NCBI GenBank assembly: GCA_945787715.1
Contig: CALZJE010000004.1
Location: 1 to 64,000, forward strand
Direction: 5' to 3'
DNA: 64,000 nt
Origin: an uncultured Ectothiorhodospiraceae bacterium
GTDB lineage: Bacteria > Pseudomonadota > Gammaproteobacteria > S012-40
Shown here: positions 54,219 through 63,557 of the stretch, piece by piece
How the letters are laid out: each line of letters starts with the position of its first letter
Position numbering within the stretch: position 1 is the first letter of the stretch
Program-made: the position numbers and the translations under genes
Notes under the pieces: model-generated
What the model was told of the DNA's origin: nothing
Seen by the model: only the letters and a program-made list of their open reading frames with translations
Database searches by the model: none

Positions 54219-56171
54219 ATGAATGGAGAGCAGTCGTTTCGAAGTTTTTTACGGCTTTTTCATTCCGGCTTTCTGATTGCCGTAAATAAATTGTTACTTA
54301 ATTCCAATATATTAAACGCATATCTCAGGAAAAGCGGGGGAGGCTGTTTGTTAGCAAGCATTGGAGCATTTAGCGAAAGTGTAAAATGCACTCAAGATGA
54401 ACTGAGTATTTCTTGTTCATGCTATGTCGTGATATTTTATGTTCTTTTTCTTTTTTCTTTTCCCGTCATTGCAGAACCCGAGCGACCTAAAAAATTCACA
54501 AATGAAGATAACATGGCTGCGATCAAGTATGTTCGTGAATTTGCTGAGTATCATCGTGATGAAAATGACATCCCAGGATTGAGCATTGCGCTTATTGAGG
54601 GAGAGAGAATTATTTGGCAAGGGGGTTTGGGCGTTAGCAACAAGAATTCTGAAATAGCATCGGATGAGTTAACGTTATATCGTGTTGGAGCATTATCAAC
54701 TTTGATGACTGCTGCACTCATTGTGCAGATGGAACAAGAAGGAAAATTGAGGTTAAATGATCCTGTTACACAATACCTCCCGGAATTAAAAATTAAAAAT
54801 CAAGATTCTGTTCCCACAATAAAACAGCTGCTAACACATCATGCCGGACTGCCATTAAGTTATTTTAATGGGATGTGGACTGAATCTCCCGATTCGCTTC
54901 AAACGATTGTCAACAAAATAAGTGATTTATCCGCTAGCTTTTCTGTGGATCGAGTATTTGCTTACTCTAATTTAGGCTATGACCTATTAGGTAGAATAAT
55001 TGAAATTGTGAGTGGCAAAAGTTTTACTGAAGTTGCTGATAAAAAGTTGTTTAAGCCATTAGGAATGAAGTATTCGAGTTTTGCATGGAAAAAAATAGAT
55101 AAAAAAAAGTTAGCTGCTGGATATAAGGATGGAGAATTTAAACCGTTTCTAGAGACAAGAGATCTACCAGCTTTGGGATTAGTCAGTAATGTAAATGATT
55201 TAGCGAAGTTTGCACAGGCAACAATGGGATTATTATCCTCATCTCAAAAAGTGATGAAACAGCCTTCCTGGAATAAAATGATTCAGGTTCATAATAGTCA
55301 TATTAAACTTGATTTAAATAAAGGGATTGGGTTGGGCTGGCAAATTGGGGGAATGGAAACGAAATACGGGAAATCCGTTGTTTGGCGACAAGGGTCAACG
55401 CTTTTACATCGAAGTAGAATTGCAATGATTCCTGAGCTAGGTTTGGGAGTTGTAATTATGTCAAATTCCAGTAAAGGATTTCGAGCGCTCGATGCGATAA
55501 GTAATGAGGCTTTGGATGTTTTGCTTGAAATCAAACTGGGTAAGCAACCGGCTAAGGAAAAGAGTCCACAGATAGAGTTAACTGGAAAAATCACTGACTT
55601 TAAATCACTTTATAGTTCTTATATCGGATTGATAAAGGCTGAAAAAAATGGGGATAATTTTTTGCTGGATGCAATGGGTTGGGAGATTGTACTTAAGCTT
55701 GAGAATAACGGATGGTATCGACTCGAATATGAACTGTTAGGATTTATTCCCTTAAAATTGGATTGGTTTGCAAAAATTAGAGTGACTGCCGCAATTATTG
55801 ATGGCGTTGATGTGGCGATAATTCACCACAATGGTGTGAATTATTTATTTGGCATGGCGTTGAATCCTCCAGTGCTTTCGGAAAAATGGCGTAATCGTAT
55901 TGGGGTGTATGGGCCGAAGATGAAAGATGCGCTATTAGATCATTATGAAGTCGGTGAGGGAGAGCTAAAACTCTATGAGGAGGTTTTAGTGTTTGAATAT
56001 GAGCTTCCAGCATTTTTACCGTTAAAGTTACGGATACCGTTTTTTCCCTTGTCTGATAATGAGGCTTTGATTCCTGGATTGGGCACCGGTCTAAATGAGA
56101 GGGTGACAGTTGGTCTTGATAAGGATGGAGAATACCTGTCTTATTCAGGGTATAAAGTCGTAGAGAAGTAA
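54219..56171 (+). CDS. Beta-lactamase-fold (serine hydrolase family) protein lacking catalytic residues
   Basis: The C-terminal 530 residues match the class C beta-lactamase/PBP4*-like fold (IPGLSIALIEGERIIWQGGLGVSN, then MEQEGKLRLNDPVTQYLPELK, TIKQLLTHHAGLP). The catalytic SxxK, expected in the segment YRVGALSTLMTA, reads A-L-S-T: the nucleophilic Ser is Ala and the Lys is Thr. The YxN motif (AYSNLGYDLLG) is kept; the HxG-type motif is RQG. A pseudo-enzyme is the likely reading. A hydrophobic segment ending FSFPVIAEP looks like a signal peptide, but it is about 70 residues inside this start. Alternatives are TTG at 54348 behind GGGGGAGG, or TTG at 54126. About 200 C-terminal residues form an extra beta-rich domain. 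Confidence 0.8.
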   Translation: MNGEQSFRSFLRLFHSGFLIAVNKLLLNSNILNAYLRKSGGGCLLASIGAFSESVKCTQDELSISCSCYVVIFYVLFLFSFPVIAEPERPKKFTNEDNMAAIKYVREFAEYHRDENDIPGLSIALIEGERIIWQGGLGVSNKNSEIASDELTLYRVGALSTLMTAALIVQMEQEGKLRLNDPVTQYLPELKIKNQDSVPTIKQLLTHHAGLPLSYFNGMWTESPDSLQTIVNKISDLSASFSVDRVFAYSNLGYDLLGRIIEIVSGKSFTEVADKKLFKPLGMKYSSFAWKKIDKKKLAAGYKDGEFKPFLETRDLPALGLVSNVNDLAKFAQATMGLLSSSQKVMKQPSWNKMIQVHNSHIKLDLNKGIGLGWQIGGMETKYGKSVVWRQGSTLLHRSRIAMIPELGLGVVIMSNSSKGFRALDAISNEALDVLLEIKLGKQPAKEKSPQIELTGKITDFKSLYSSYIGLIKAEKNGDNFLLDAMGWEIVLKLENNGWYRLEYELLGFIPLKLDWFAKIRVTAAIIDGVDVAIIHHNGVNYLFGMALNPPVLSEKWRNRIGVYGPKMKDALLDHYEVGEGELKLYEEVLVFEYELPAFLPLKLRIPFFPLSDNEALIPGLGTGLNERVTVGLDKDGEYLSYSGYKVVEK

Positions 56172-56269
56172 AAAATTCATTATTCACTTTCTGAAATTAT
56201 TTGAGCAAGAAATAAGCAAGGTAAAAAGAAGGATGTAAATATCCGTTAATATCTACCGATAAGCTCAAT

Positions 56270-58111
56270 ATGAGCCAAGCAATCTCCAAATTACAGCGTG
56301 TAAAACGTTCAAAGTATCAAAGTTTTTCCGGCATTGATGGCGATCATCCAATTAAACAAGCGGTGAAAAACATGTATGTTGGGTACGATGCTGTTTGTCG
56401 TACAGATGGTAAAGTTGCCTATTTTAACTTTGAGTTAGCGATTGAAATGGGATTATTGCCTGCTACCCATGCACATCGTTTAAATCCCGCTTTAGAAAAA
56501 GAGATAATTCATGCATTTTCATTAAAAATAGTCAATGAGTATGATGTCTTAAATCGTACCAAAATTGATCCAACACAGATTGCAAAAAAGCAATATATGG
56601 CCACGCGTTATCTACAGATGCAGCATCCCAATAAGTTTGGTATGACATCAGGTGATGGGCGAAGCATCTGGAATGGTCATTTTAAAGCAAAAAACGGACA
56701 CTGGGATATTTCTAGCTGTGGGACAGGTGCGACTCGCTTGAGTCCGGCTTGTGCCATTGAGAAAAAATTTTTTCGCACGGGAACAAACCTGGTTTCTTAT
56801 GGATGTGGATTGGCAGGATATCGAGAAGGTATGATTGCTGCTATTTACAGCGACTTGATGCATAAAAATGGAATTCCAACAGAGCGAACTTTAGCGATTA
56901 TAAGTTATAAAAATGGTACTTCTGTTAACGTACGTGCGTCAAAAAATCTATTACGGCCGGCTCACTTTTTTGGTTATATGAAACGGAAAGATTATCCGGC
57001 CTTAAAGGCGTTGATGGATTATTGCATTAATCGAGAGATAGAGAATAAAAATTTTCCTGTAATTAAAAATGAAAAGAAACGTTATCAGGAATTTCTCAAT
57101 TATATTGCGAAGAACTTTGCTCAGGTATCAGCAATATACGAAAGCGAGTATATCTTTTGCTGGATGGATTGGGATGGCGATAACATTTTGTTTGACGGTG
57201 GGATAATCGATTACGGTACGATACGACAATTTGGTTTATTTCATCATGAGTATCGTTATGATGATGTGAATAGAATGTCTACTACGATTACTGAGCAGAA
57301 AAACAAGGCAAAGTACATCGTTCAGATTTTTACCCAAATCGTAGACTATTTGTTAACGGGCAAAGATCAGCCAGCCACTGAATTTAAACATAATGCCACG
57401 ATATCTCTCTTTGAAAAAATATTTCAGCAGACCAAACTAAAGCGGTTGCTGTGGAAAATCGGTGTAACTGATGAGCAAATAGAAAAGCTGATAAAAGACA
57501 AAGAATCTCTTGAGCTAACTGAGCAGTTTCAAACTATATATCGTTTTTTTGAAAAAGCCGTGTCCAAGCGCAAAGCTTATAAAGTTGCAGATGGTATTAC
57601 ACGAGATGCTATTTTTTGCATGCGGGATTTTTTACGAGATTTTCCTCAATTCTATCAATATAATAGAAGAGTCATGAATGAAAGTGAATTCATCGAGCTC
57701 GTTGCTTCAAGTTATGCATCAAGACTGGATAAAGTTACGTTTCGAAAGAAAAGTGCTCAAATTAAAAAACTTCAAAAACGCTATATGGCATTGTTATCTT
57801 ATGTTGCAGCGAACGCGGGAATAACAGAAGTTGATTTGTTTGCCCAGATCATTGAGCGTTCGTCAATTATAAATCGTTATGAAAAAATGACAGGTAACGC
57901 GATCATTAATGTAGTCGATCGTTTGGCAAAAAAACGCGCTAAAATGAGTGTTGGTGAAGTGCAAAGTTTCATAAAAATATTGGTGAGTGAACAGACATTA
58001 CAGTCGATTGAATTAGAGGTGAAAAATCACACCATTCGCACATCAGAGCAGGTGAAAAAGTTGCTCAAGTGGTCGAATAAAATGATGGAGAATCATCGAG
58101 ATAGTATTTGA
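56270..58111 (+). CDS. Divergent SelO-like pseudokinase-fold protein
   Basis: The 613-residue protein resembles the SelO (YdiU) protein-AMPylase family in the order of its motifs: SGDGRSIWNG (128), GHWDISSCGTG (143), SDLMHKNGIPTERTLAI (194) and DWDGDNILFDGGIIDYG (300-316). In SelO the matching segments are GDGR, WxLKGAG, SEAMHxLGIPTTRAL and NTDN..DYG. The metal-binding Asn (N305) and DYG Asp (D314) are kept. The Lys of LKGAG aligns with Ser148 or nearby, and the partner Glu is Asp195, so activity may differ. The C-terminal 250 residues are helical and not SelO-like. Cytoplasmic. It follows the beta-lactamase-like gene by 98 bases. Confidence 0.6.
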   Translation: MSQAISKLQRVKRSKYQSFSGIDGDHPIKQAVKNMYVGYDAVCRTDGKVAYFNFELAIEMGLLPATHAHRLNPALEKEIIHAFSLKIVNEYDVLNRTKIDPTQIAKKQYMATRYLQMQHPNKFGMTSGDGRSIWNGHFKAKNGHWDISSCGTGATRLSPACAIEKKFFRTGTNLVSYGCGLAGYREGMIAAIYSDLMHKNGIPTERTLAIISYKNGTSVNVRASKNLLRPAHFFGYMKRKDYPALKALMDYCINREIENKNFPVIKNEKKRYQEFLNYIAKNFAQVSAIYESEYIFCWMDWDGDNILFDGGIIDYGTIRQFGLFHHEYRYDDVNRMSTTITEQKNKAKYIVQIFTQIVDYLLTGKDQPATEFKHNATISLFEKIFQQTKLKRLLWKIGVTDEQIEKLIKDKESLELTEQFQTIYRFFEKAVSKRKAYKVADGITRDAIFCMRDFLRDFPQFYQYNRRVMNESEFIELVASSYASRLDKVTFRKKSAQIKKLQKRYMALLSYVAANAGITEVDLFAQIIERSSIINRYEKMTGNAIINVVDRLAKKRAKMSVGEVQSFIKILVSEQTLQSIELEVKNHTIRTSEQVKKLLKWSNKMMENHRDSI

Positions 58112-58116
58112 GTAGA

Positions 58117-58357
58117 TTATCCTAGAAAAATCAGTTGATCCACGAGTTACGAGCGCATGGATGCGCGAAGGTAGAATAATGCAGGAGCAATTATCGTGAG
58201 CACAATCTCTTGATTTTCCTGACTATATAAAAAGATTTTGAATCATCAACCAGGTGATCGCAAAACTTTTCATTACGACAATCAAACCAATTGCTCGCCT
58301 AATGCGCCTACTTTTGGTGCACTCTAATCTCGCGTCCAACTGATCTTTCTAGGATTA
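58117..58357. repeat. Gene-end repeat element, two-armed copy 2
   Basis: The left end TTATCCTAGAAAAATCAGTT starts six bases after the SelO-like stop; the right end is the inverted form (TGATCTTTCTAGGATTA) and contains the TAA stop of the minus-strand barrel gene. It carries a perfect GCGCAT-GG-ATGCGC hairpin (58153-58166) and the block CAATTGCTCGCCTAATGCGC (58288-58307) shared with 5410-5431. It fills the whole gap between two convergent genes. At 241 bases it is about 100 longer than the copy at 5344. Confidence 0.78.
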
Positions 58358-59050
58358 TTGTGGAATATCGAAGTCATAGAGCAATGTCGCCCTAATGACA
58401 TCTGCATTTTCTTGATTAATATTGTATTGCTCCCATATCAGCGATGCGCCAAAACTTTTCGCAGCAAGATATTGGATGCCGGCTCCAAAAACCACTTCCA
58501 ATCCATCGTTTTTAGAAATGCTTTTTCTGGATTCGTTGGCAAATTCATAGTTGGTTCTTGTTTCTCGACTCCAGAGAATTGCTCCCCAATTGATGAACGC
58601 TTCAAATCCTTTATATATGGGCGTGCGCAATACTGTTCGAAGATCAAAACCAGAAGTTAGTCCTGTTGCTGTATAGTTTGCGCTATTGTTATCACTATCG
58701 CGTACTTGGCCAGTTAGTTTTACCGTTCCCAAATATTGATAGCTTGCTTCTACAGCGATATGTTCACTAAAAATATATCCCATGCCAAAAGAGAGGCTCG
58801 TCGATGTATCTTGCGCAGATAAATCAACGGTATACTGTGGTAGTTCTACATCAGGATTGTCGATAGAAAATTGATTGAGTAATGATGTTAATAAACGAGA
58901 TTCTGTTTGATTAATATCTGATTGAGTTGTCATGTCTGAAAAATCAGTCTGCCCAGCAGATGTAAAAATATAGACGCCATCAAAACTTTTTTCAGCATAA
59001 ACATTTTGACAGCTCAACAGGACTATTATTGGTGAAAGTTTTTTAATCAA
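58355..59050 (-). CDS. Outer-membrane beta-barrel protein
   Basis: The 231-residue protein has a signal peptide (MIKKLSPIIVLLSCQNVYA, then EKSFDGVYIF) and then alternating strands such as TSTSLSFGMGYIFSEHIAVEASYQYLG, FDLRTVLRTPIYKGFEAFINWG and IRATLLYDFDIP, as expected of an eight-stranded OmpA/OmpW/OmpX-type barrel. Ligand unknown. The stop codon TAA is supplied by the inverted end of the repeat at 58117-58357, and the last residues DIPQ overlap or abut the element. It is monocistronic. Confidence 0.75.
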   Translation of the reverse strand: MIKKLSPIIVLLSCQNVYAEKSFDGVYIFTSAGQTDFSDMTTQSDINQTESRLLTSLLNQFSIDNPDVELPQYTVDLSAQDTSTSLSFGMGYIFSEHIAVEASYQYLGTVKLTGQVRDSDNNSANYTATGLTSGFDLRTVLRTPIYKGFEAFINWGAILWSRETRTNYEFANESRKSISKNDGLEVVFGAGIQYLAAKSFGASLIWEQYNINQENADVIRATLLYDFDIPQ

Positions 59051-59118
59051 AATTAAAGTATCCAGATTATGATTCTAGATCATAGCAAGGGATGTTGTTG
59101 TTTGTCAGTAATATCATT

Positions 59119-60018
59119 TTATATTACTGATTGTCTTTTTTTGACAGTGAGCCCCAAAGCCATAATCATCCCTGTTGTTACAAATAAAACGCCAAAGAGC
59201 TGAAGTGGGGTAGGGGCTTCATTGAGTACCGGGTAGGCAAGAAGTAGTGCAAAGCTGGGTACAAGTGCCGCAAATAATGATCCTTTCGACGCACCCAATA
59301 GTTCCACCGCACGCGTATAAAAAAGAAGTGCAATAAGTACGGATAGGACACCCTGGAAAAAAGCTTGTAGTAAAACCTCAGATATCGGCGCGGTAAATAT
59401 TCCTGGTTCCATAAAAATAAAATAGGGCGGCAAGTAGATAGCCATGGAAACGACAGAAACGATACTGATTGCATGCATAGGTTTTACTTTCCAAAACCGT
59501 GAAGCAATTGTGTAACTTGCCCACAATAGTCCGCCAAAAATAAATAGAAAATCGCCGATCCAAATATTTTGCCCTTTATCTGTGAGTCCTTCCCAGCTAA
59601 TTGTAATAATGCCAATGATAATCGCAACCACTCCGGCTATTCGGATCAAACTGATTTTTTCCTTTAAAAAATACCAACTTCCTATTGCAGAAAAAATCAG
59701 CATACAACTTGGGACTATAATGCCGAAATGACTCGCGGGTGTATATGTTAAACCACCGACAGCAAGCATTAGATAAGGTGCTCCGGCTCCACATACGAGC
59801 AAAGTAACACCAAGTGGATTGATATTATTAAATTTATAGCGAATGAAAATAGGCAGTAATATTGGCCCTGCAACTAAAAAACGTAATGCAATCACATCCC
59901 ATATACTCAAGGTATGATCAATGCTTAATCTAGTAACTACGGGAAACATGGCCCAAATGATTGCAGCGATGACCCCAAATGTTATGCCTTTAAGCAAATG
60001 TCGCGGAATATTGCTCAT
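59119..60018 (-). CDS. EamA/DMT-family transporter
   Basis: The 299-residue protein has ten hydrophobic helices in two EamA repeats (about 10-140 and 155-290); IRIAGVVAIIIGIITISW ends the first and QLFGVLFVTTGMIMALGL the second. Such drug/metabolite transporters export or import small metabolites; the substrate is unknown. There is no strong ribosome-binding site; the 14 bases before the ATG match the head of the gene-end repeat (TAAGCAGTTGATCC). It is divergent from the aminotransferase gene. Confidence 0.88.
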   Translation of the reverse strand: MSNIPRHLLKGITFGVIAAIIWAMFPVVTRLSIDHTLSIWDVIALRFLVAGPILLPIFIRYKFNNINPLGVTLLVCGAGAPYLMLAVGGLTYTPASHFGIIVPSCMLIFSAIGSWYFLKEKISLIRIAGVVAIIIGIITISWEGLTDKGQNIWIGDFLFIFGGLLWASYTIASRFWKVKPMHAISIVSVVSMAIYLPPYFIFMEPGIFTAPISEVLLQAFFQGVLSVLIALLFYTRAVELLGASKGSLFAALVPSFALLLAYPVLNEAPTPLQLFGVLFVTTGMIMALGLTVKKRQSVI

Positions 60019-60186
60019 GGATCAACTGCTTATTCTCAGATTAATGATGGAAAGGGTGAAGAGCTGATATAGTAACAAATATTATATATTGCGGTTGACA
60101 ATAACCCTCTAGGCTTAGGTGTTGAACAACCTCTATTATTCCCACTATACTCCTGCCTATTCCGAAATTATTAAGAGAGCCTCGCA

Positions 60187-61377
60187 ATGACAGCAACTTC
60201 GTATTTCCCGCCTCTACGTACCTTAATGGGGCCAGGTCCTTCTGATGTTCACCCACGAATTCTAGGAGCAATGGCCCGTCCGACCATTGGTCATTTAGAT
60301 CCTAGTTTTGTTGCGATGATGGATGATGTGAAAGGCATGTTGCAGACTGTTTTTCAAACAAAGAATCAATTAACCCTGCCTGTCTCTGCGCCAGGTTCTG
60401 CCGGCATGGAAACTTGTTTCGTGAATCTGATCGAACCCGGTGAGAAGGTAGTTGTTTGTCAAAACGGCGCATTTGGTGGGCGCATGAAAGAGAATGTTGA
60501 GCGGGTCGGCGCGACGCCTGTTATGGTGGAAGATGAGTGGGGTAAAGCGATTGACTTGAATAAAGTCGAAACAGCGCTAAAAGAAAATCCAGAGGTAAAA
60601 GTGTTGGCTTTCGTTCACGCAGAAACGTCAACTGGCGTTCAGTCGGATGCAAAAGCACTGGCAGAATTGGCGCGCAAGTATGATTGTTTGACGATTGTCG
60701 ATGCTGTGACATCACTTGCTGGTACACCATTAAAAGTTGATGAGTGGGGGCTGGATGCGGTGTATTCGGGTACTCAAAAATGTCTCTCTTGCACACCTGG
60801 TATTTCACCCATCACATTTAGTGAGCGCGCTATTGAGCGAATTAAAGCGCGTAAACAAAAAGTACAAAGCTGGTTCCTCGATCTTAATCTTGTTATGGGG
60901 TATTGGGGCGAAGGCGCGAAGCGAGCTTATCACCATACTGCACCGATCAATGCGCTGTATGCATTTCATGAATCATTAGTGATGGTTCATGAAGAGGGAG
61001 TTGAGAATGCATGGACTCGTCATCAACAAAACCATGAAGTATTGAAAGCGGGTATTGAAGCACTTGGTTTAAAGTTTCTTGTCGCTAAAGAGCACCGATT
61101 GCCTCAACTAAATGCCGTCTGCATCCCAGAAGGTATTGATGAAACACAAGTGAGACAACTTCTTCTTAATCAATATAATTTGGAAATTGGAGCTGGTTTA
61201 GGTGCGCTTGCTGGAAAAGTATGGCGAATCGGTTTGATGGGGCATGCAAGCAATTTGAACAATATTCTGTTGTGTTTGACTGCTCTCGAAACAGCACTCA
61301 AAGCTCAGGGATTTAAATGTGTAGAGGGGGCGGCAGCTACAGCAGCTCAAGCGGAGTTGGTTGCACAGGGGAGATAG
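60187..61377 (+). CDS. Class V aminotransferase, alanine/serine-glyoxylate type
   Basis: The 396-residue PLP enzyme matches alanine--glyoxylate and serine--glyoxylate aminotransferases. The start LMGPGPSDVHPRILGAMARPTIGHLDP is typical; the PLP Lys is K198 in SGTQKCLS, preceded by the PLP Asp in TIVDAVTSLAG, and the C-terminal Arg is in GKVWRIGLMGHAS. It converts glyoxylate to glycine using Ala or Ser as amino donor; which one cannot be told. AAGAG lies before the ATG. It is probably monocistronic. Confidence 0.9.
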   Translation: MTATSYFPPLRTLMGPGPSDVHPRILGAMARPTIGHLDPSFVAMMDDVKGMLQTVFQTKNQLTLPVSAPGSAGMETCFVNLIEPGEKVVVCQNGAFGGRMKENVERVGATPVMVEDEWGKAIDLNKVETALKENPEVKVLAFVHAETSTGVQSDAKALAELARKYDCLTIVDAVTSLAGTPLKVDEWGLDAVYSGTQKCLSCTPGISPITFSERAIERIKARKQKVQSWFLDLNLVMGYWGEGAKRAYHHTAPINALYAFHESLVMVHEEGVENAWTRHQQNHEVLKAGIEALGLKFLVAKEHRLPQLNAVCIPEGIDETQVRQLLLNQYNLEIGAGLGALAGKVWRIGLMGHASNLNNILLCLTALETALKAQGFKCVEGAAATAAQAELVAQGR

Positions 61378-61710
61378 TAGCCCTTTATATTTTAGGTATA
61401 TCCCAGCTGTCTGCTCGAAAAAAACTCAGTGTATCGGTTAATAATTAATCGATGCACTGTGTGACGTAATCGATTGTTTCTAAAGTAAAATTTTTCTTTA
61501 CCCATTCCAAAAACTGTAACAAATCCTTAATTATCAATAGGATTGTCTGTTTTTTGCGCCGCGGATAAAATGTGATAGTCTTTAGATGTAGAAATAATAA
61601 ATCAGAATATTAATTGAGGTCTGGCTATAAATCTCTAACTTATAGTTAATGACTCACTCTAACTAAATATAAAAATAATTATTCGATAATAAAACAGTAG
61701 GATGGGGAAG
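61378..61710 (+). other. Intergenic region before the DUF3135 gene
   Basis: About 330 AT-rich bases with no gene in any frame that I can support. CGATGCACTG-like and GCGCCGCGGAT-like short GC patches occur, but there is no convincing hairpin with a T-run. Confidence 0.4.
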
Positions 61711-62100
61711 ATGAAGAATAAAATTAGCAACATAGCTGAAGCGAAACCGATAAAGACGAGTGATTTTGATTTTGATTACTGGTGTAAACTTGCTAAAAAA
61801 GATCCAGAAGCGTTTGAAACTGAAAGGAAAAAAGAAATTGATAACTACATTTCAAGCCTCAAGGATGAAGGTATCAAAGAAAGAATGTCGCGATTGCAGT
61901 GGCGTGTAGAGCGCGAGCGTGATTTAAGCAAGAATCCTATGGATTCGGCGGTAAGACTCTACGACATGATGTGGGACGCAGTGAGTAAGAATTATGCTGC
62001 TCTTCAAGAACTTGCCAATGAATTCAATGAGGAAAAATCTACACGACCTTCTCAGGTTCGTAAGCAAGCACAAGTATTAACTTTTCCTCAAGCAGACTAA
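61711..62100 (+). CDS. DUF3135 domain protein
   Basis: The protein (129 residues from this ATG) shows the DUF3135 signature FDFDYWCKLAKKDPEAFETERKKEID at about residues 21-46 and then a long amphipathic helix (MSRLQWRVERERDLSKNPMDSAVRLYDMMWDAV). It is soluble and highly charged; the function is unknown. An ATG 9 bases upstream (61702) is in frame and possible, but AGGATGGGG fits better as the ribosome-binding region of the second ATG. A strong terminator follows. Confidence 0.8.
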   Translation: MKNKISNIAEAKPIKTSDFDFDYWCKLAKKDPEAFETERKKEIDNYISSLKDEGIKERMSRLQWRVERERDLSKNPMDSAVRLYDMMWDAVSKNYAALQELANEFNEEKSTRPSQVRKQAQVLTFPQAD

Positions 62101-62126
62101 TTGCTAAAGTTATAAATGATGAACGA

Positions 62127-62155
62127 AATGCAGAGCCCTTGCTCTGCATTTTTTT
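62127..62155 (+). terminator. Rho-independent terminator after the DUF3135 gene
   Basis: AATGCAGAGC and GCTCTGCATT form a perfect 10-bp stem with a CCTT loop, followed by further T residues. Confidence 0.92.
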
Positions 62156-62261
62156 GTCTCAATCATTTACTTAGAGAAAGTCTAAGGAGTTCCCCCTTCG
62201 TGGACACGCTTTAAAGTAAATACTCACAAACTAATCTTTAATATTTGATACTGCCACATCT

Positions 62262-63557
62262 ATGTGCTTAACCTCTTTCCCACGACATAAAGAAATCTGG
62301 TCGATTGCTTTCCCGATGTTATTAACAGGGATTTCCACGCCTTTGCTGGGATTGGTGGATACAGCCGTGGTGGGGCATTTATCTGAACCCTACTACCTGG
62401 GGGCTGTAGCGATTGCTGCCATGATTTTTAATCTGCTTTTTTGGGCGATGGGATTCTTACGTATGAGCACCACAGGATTGACTGCACAATCGCAAGGGAC
62501 GGCAGAAGAGTCACTCATATTATTAAGAGGTTTAGTGATCGCTATGCTGGCGGGATTATTACTGATAATTTTTCAGTCAGCGATTTCGCAATTGATTTTT
62601 TCTTTTGTTGATAGTAGTGAAGAAATCATCCAGCATGCAATGATCTATTTTGATATACGGATATGGGCGGCGCCTGCAACGTTATGTATGTATGTTTTAC
62701 TGGGATGGTTTCTAGGTAAAGAGAAGCCATTTATCAATTTGATGATTGTGCTTTGCATTAATATTATTAACATCATTCTCGATATTGTGTTTGTTGTCGG
62801 TTTGGAAATGAATTCAGCAGGGGTTGCTTGGGCAACACTGCTTGCTGAATATATTGGGTTGATATTTGGAGTATTGATTTTAAAGCGATATGTTTCGTTT
62901 GGTGAAATAAAGATAGGGGCTGTTTTCAAGCTGGAATCGCTTAAAAGTTACCTTTCTATAAATATGAACATTTTTTTTCGCACCCTGTTTTTGATTGCCT
63001 GCTTTTCGTTTTTCACCTTGCAAGGGGCTAAATTTGGCCCCGTGATACTTGCTGCTAATGCTATATTGATGAATTTTCAGACTTTTATGGCCTATGCGCT
63101 GGATAGTCTTGCGCATGCCGCTGAAGTGCTGGTGGGCAAAACAATTTTTTCCCAAGATAAAAAGAAGTTAAAATCAACACTAATGACAACAGCCATATGG
63201 TCATTCAGTATAGCCATCATCTTTTCTGGTTTTTATCTCCTATTTGGTGAGCAGCTAATTCACCTATTGACCAGTATTAGCGAAGTACAAAGTATGGCTG
63301 CATTGTTTTTGCCCTGGTTAATACTTAGCCCATTACTCTCGGTGTGGAGTTTTTGGCTGGATGGAGTTTTCATCGGTGCTGGATATAGTGTTGCCATGCG
63401 TAACACGATGTTTGTTTCTATGCTTGCGTTTTTTGTCTCATGGTATCTATTATTGCCCTGGGGAAATAATGGGCTCTGGGCAGCTTTAATGATATTTATG
63501 TTCGCACGCGGAATTTCTATGTTTGTAAGTGCGTACCGAAAGAACTTGTTTATTTGA
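62262..63557 (+). CDS. MATE-family multidrug/cation antiporter (DinF-like)
   Basis: The 431-residue protein has twelve membrane helices and MATE hallmarks: IAFPMLLTGISTPLLGLVDTAVVGHLSEPYYLGAVAIA at the N-terminus and GWFLGKEKPFINLMIVLCINIINIILD. It resembles the DinF subgroup. These antiporters use H+ or Na+ to expel organic cations or drugs; the substrate is unknown. The ATG has no clear ribosome-binding site. The 3' end has been tandemly duplicated (14-bp unit), with the TGA inside the first unit. Confidence 0.9.
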   Translation: MCLTSFPRHKEIWSIAFPMLLTGISTPLLGLVDTAVVGHLSEPYYLGAVAIAAMIFNLLFWAMGFLRMSTTGLTAQSQGTAEESLILLRGLVIAMLAGLLLIIFQSAISQLIFSFVDSSEEIIQHAMIYFDIRIWAAPATLCMYVLLGWFLGKEKPFINLMIVLCINIINIILDIVFVVGLEMNSAGVAWATLLAEYIGLIFGVLILKRYVSFGEIKIGAVFKLESLKSYLSINMNIFFRTLFLIACFSFFTLQGAKFGPVILAANAILMNFQTFMAYALDSLAHAAEVLVGKTIFSQDKKKLKSTLMTTAIWSFSIAIIFSGFYLLFGEQLIHLLTSISEVQSMAALFLPWLILSPLLSVWSFWLDGVFIGAGYSVAMRNTMFVSMLAFFVSWYLLLPWGNNGLWAALMIFMFARGISMFVSAYRKNLFI

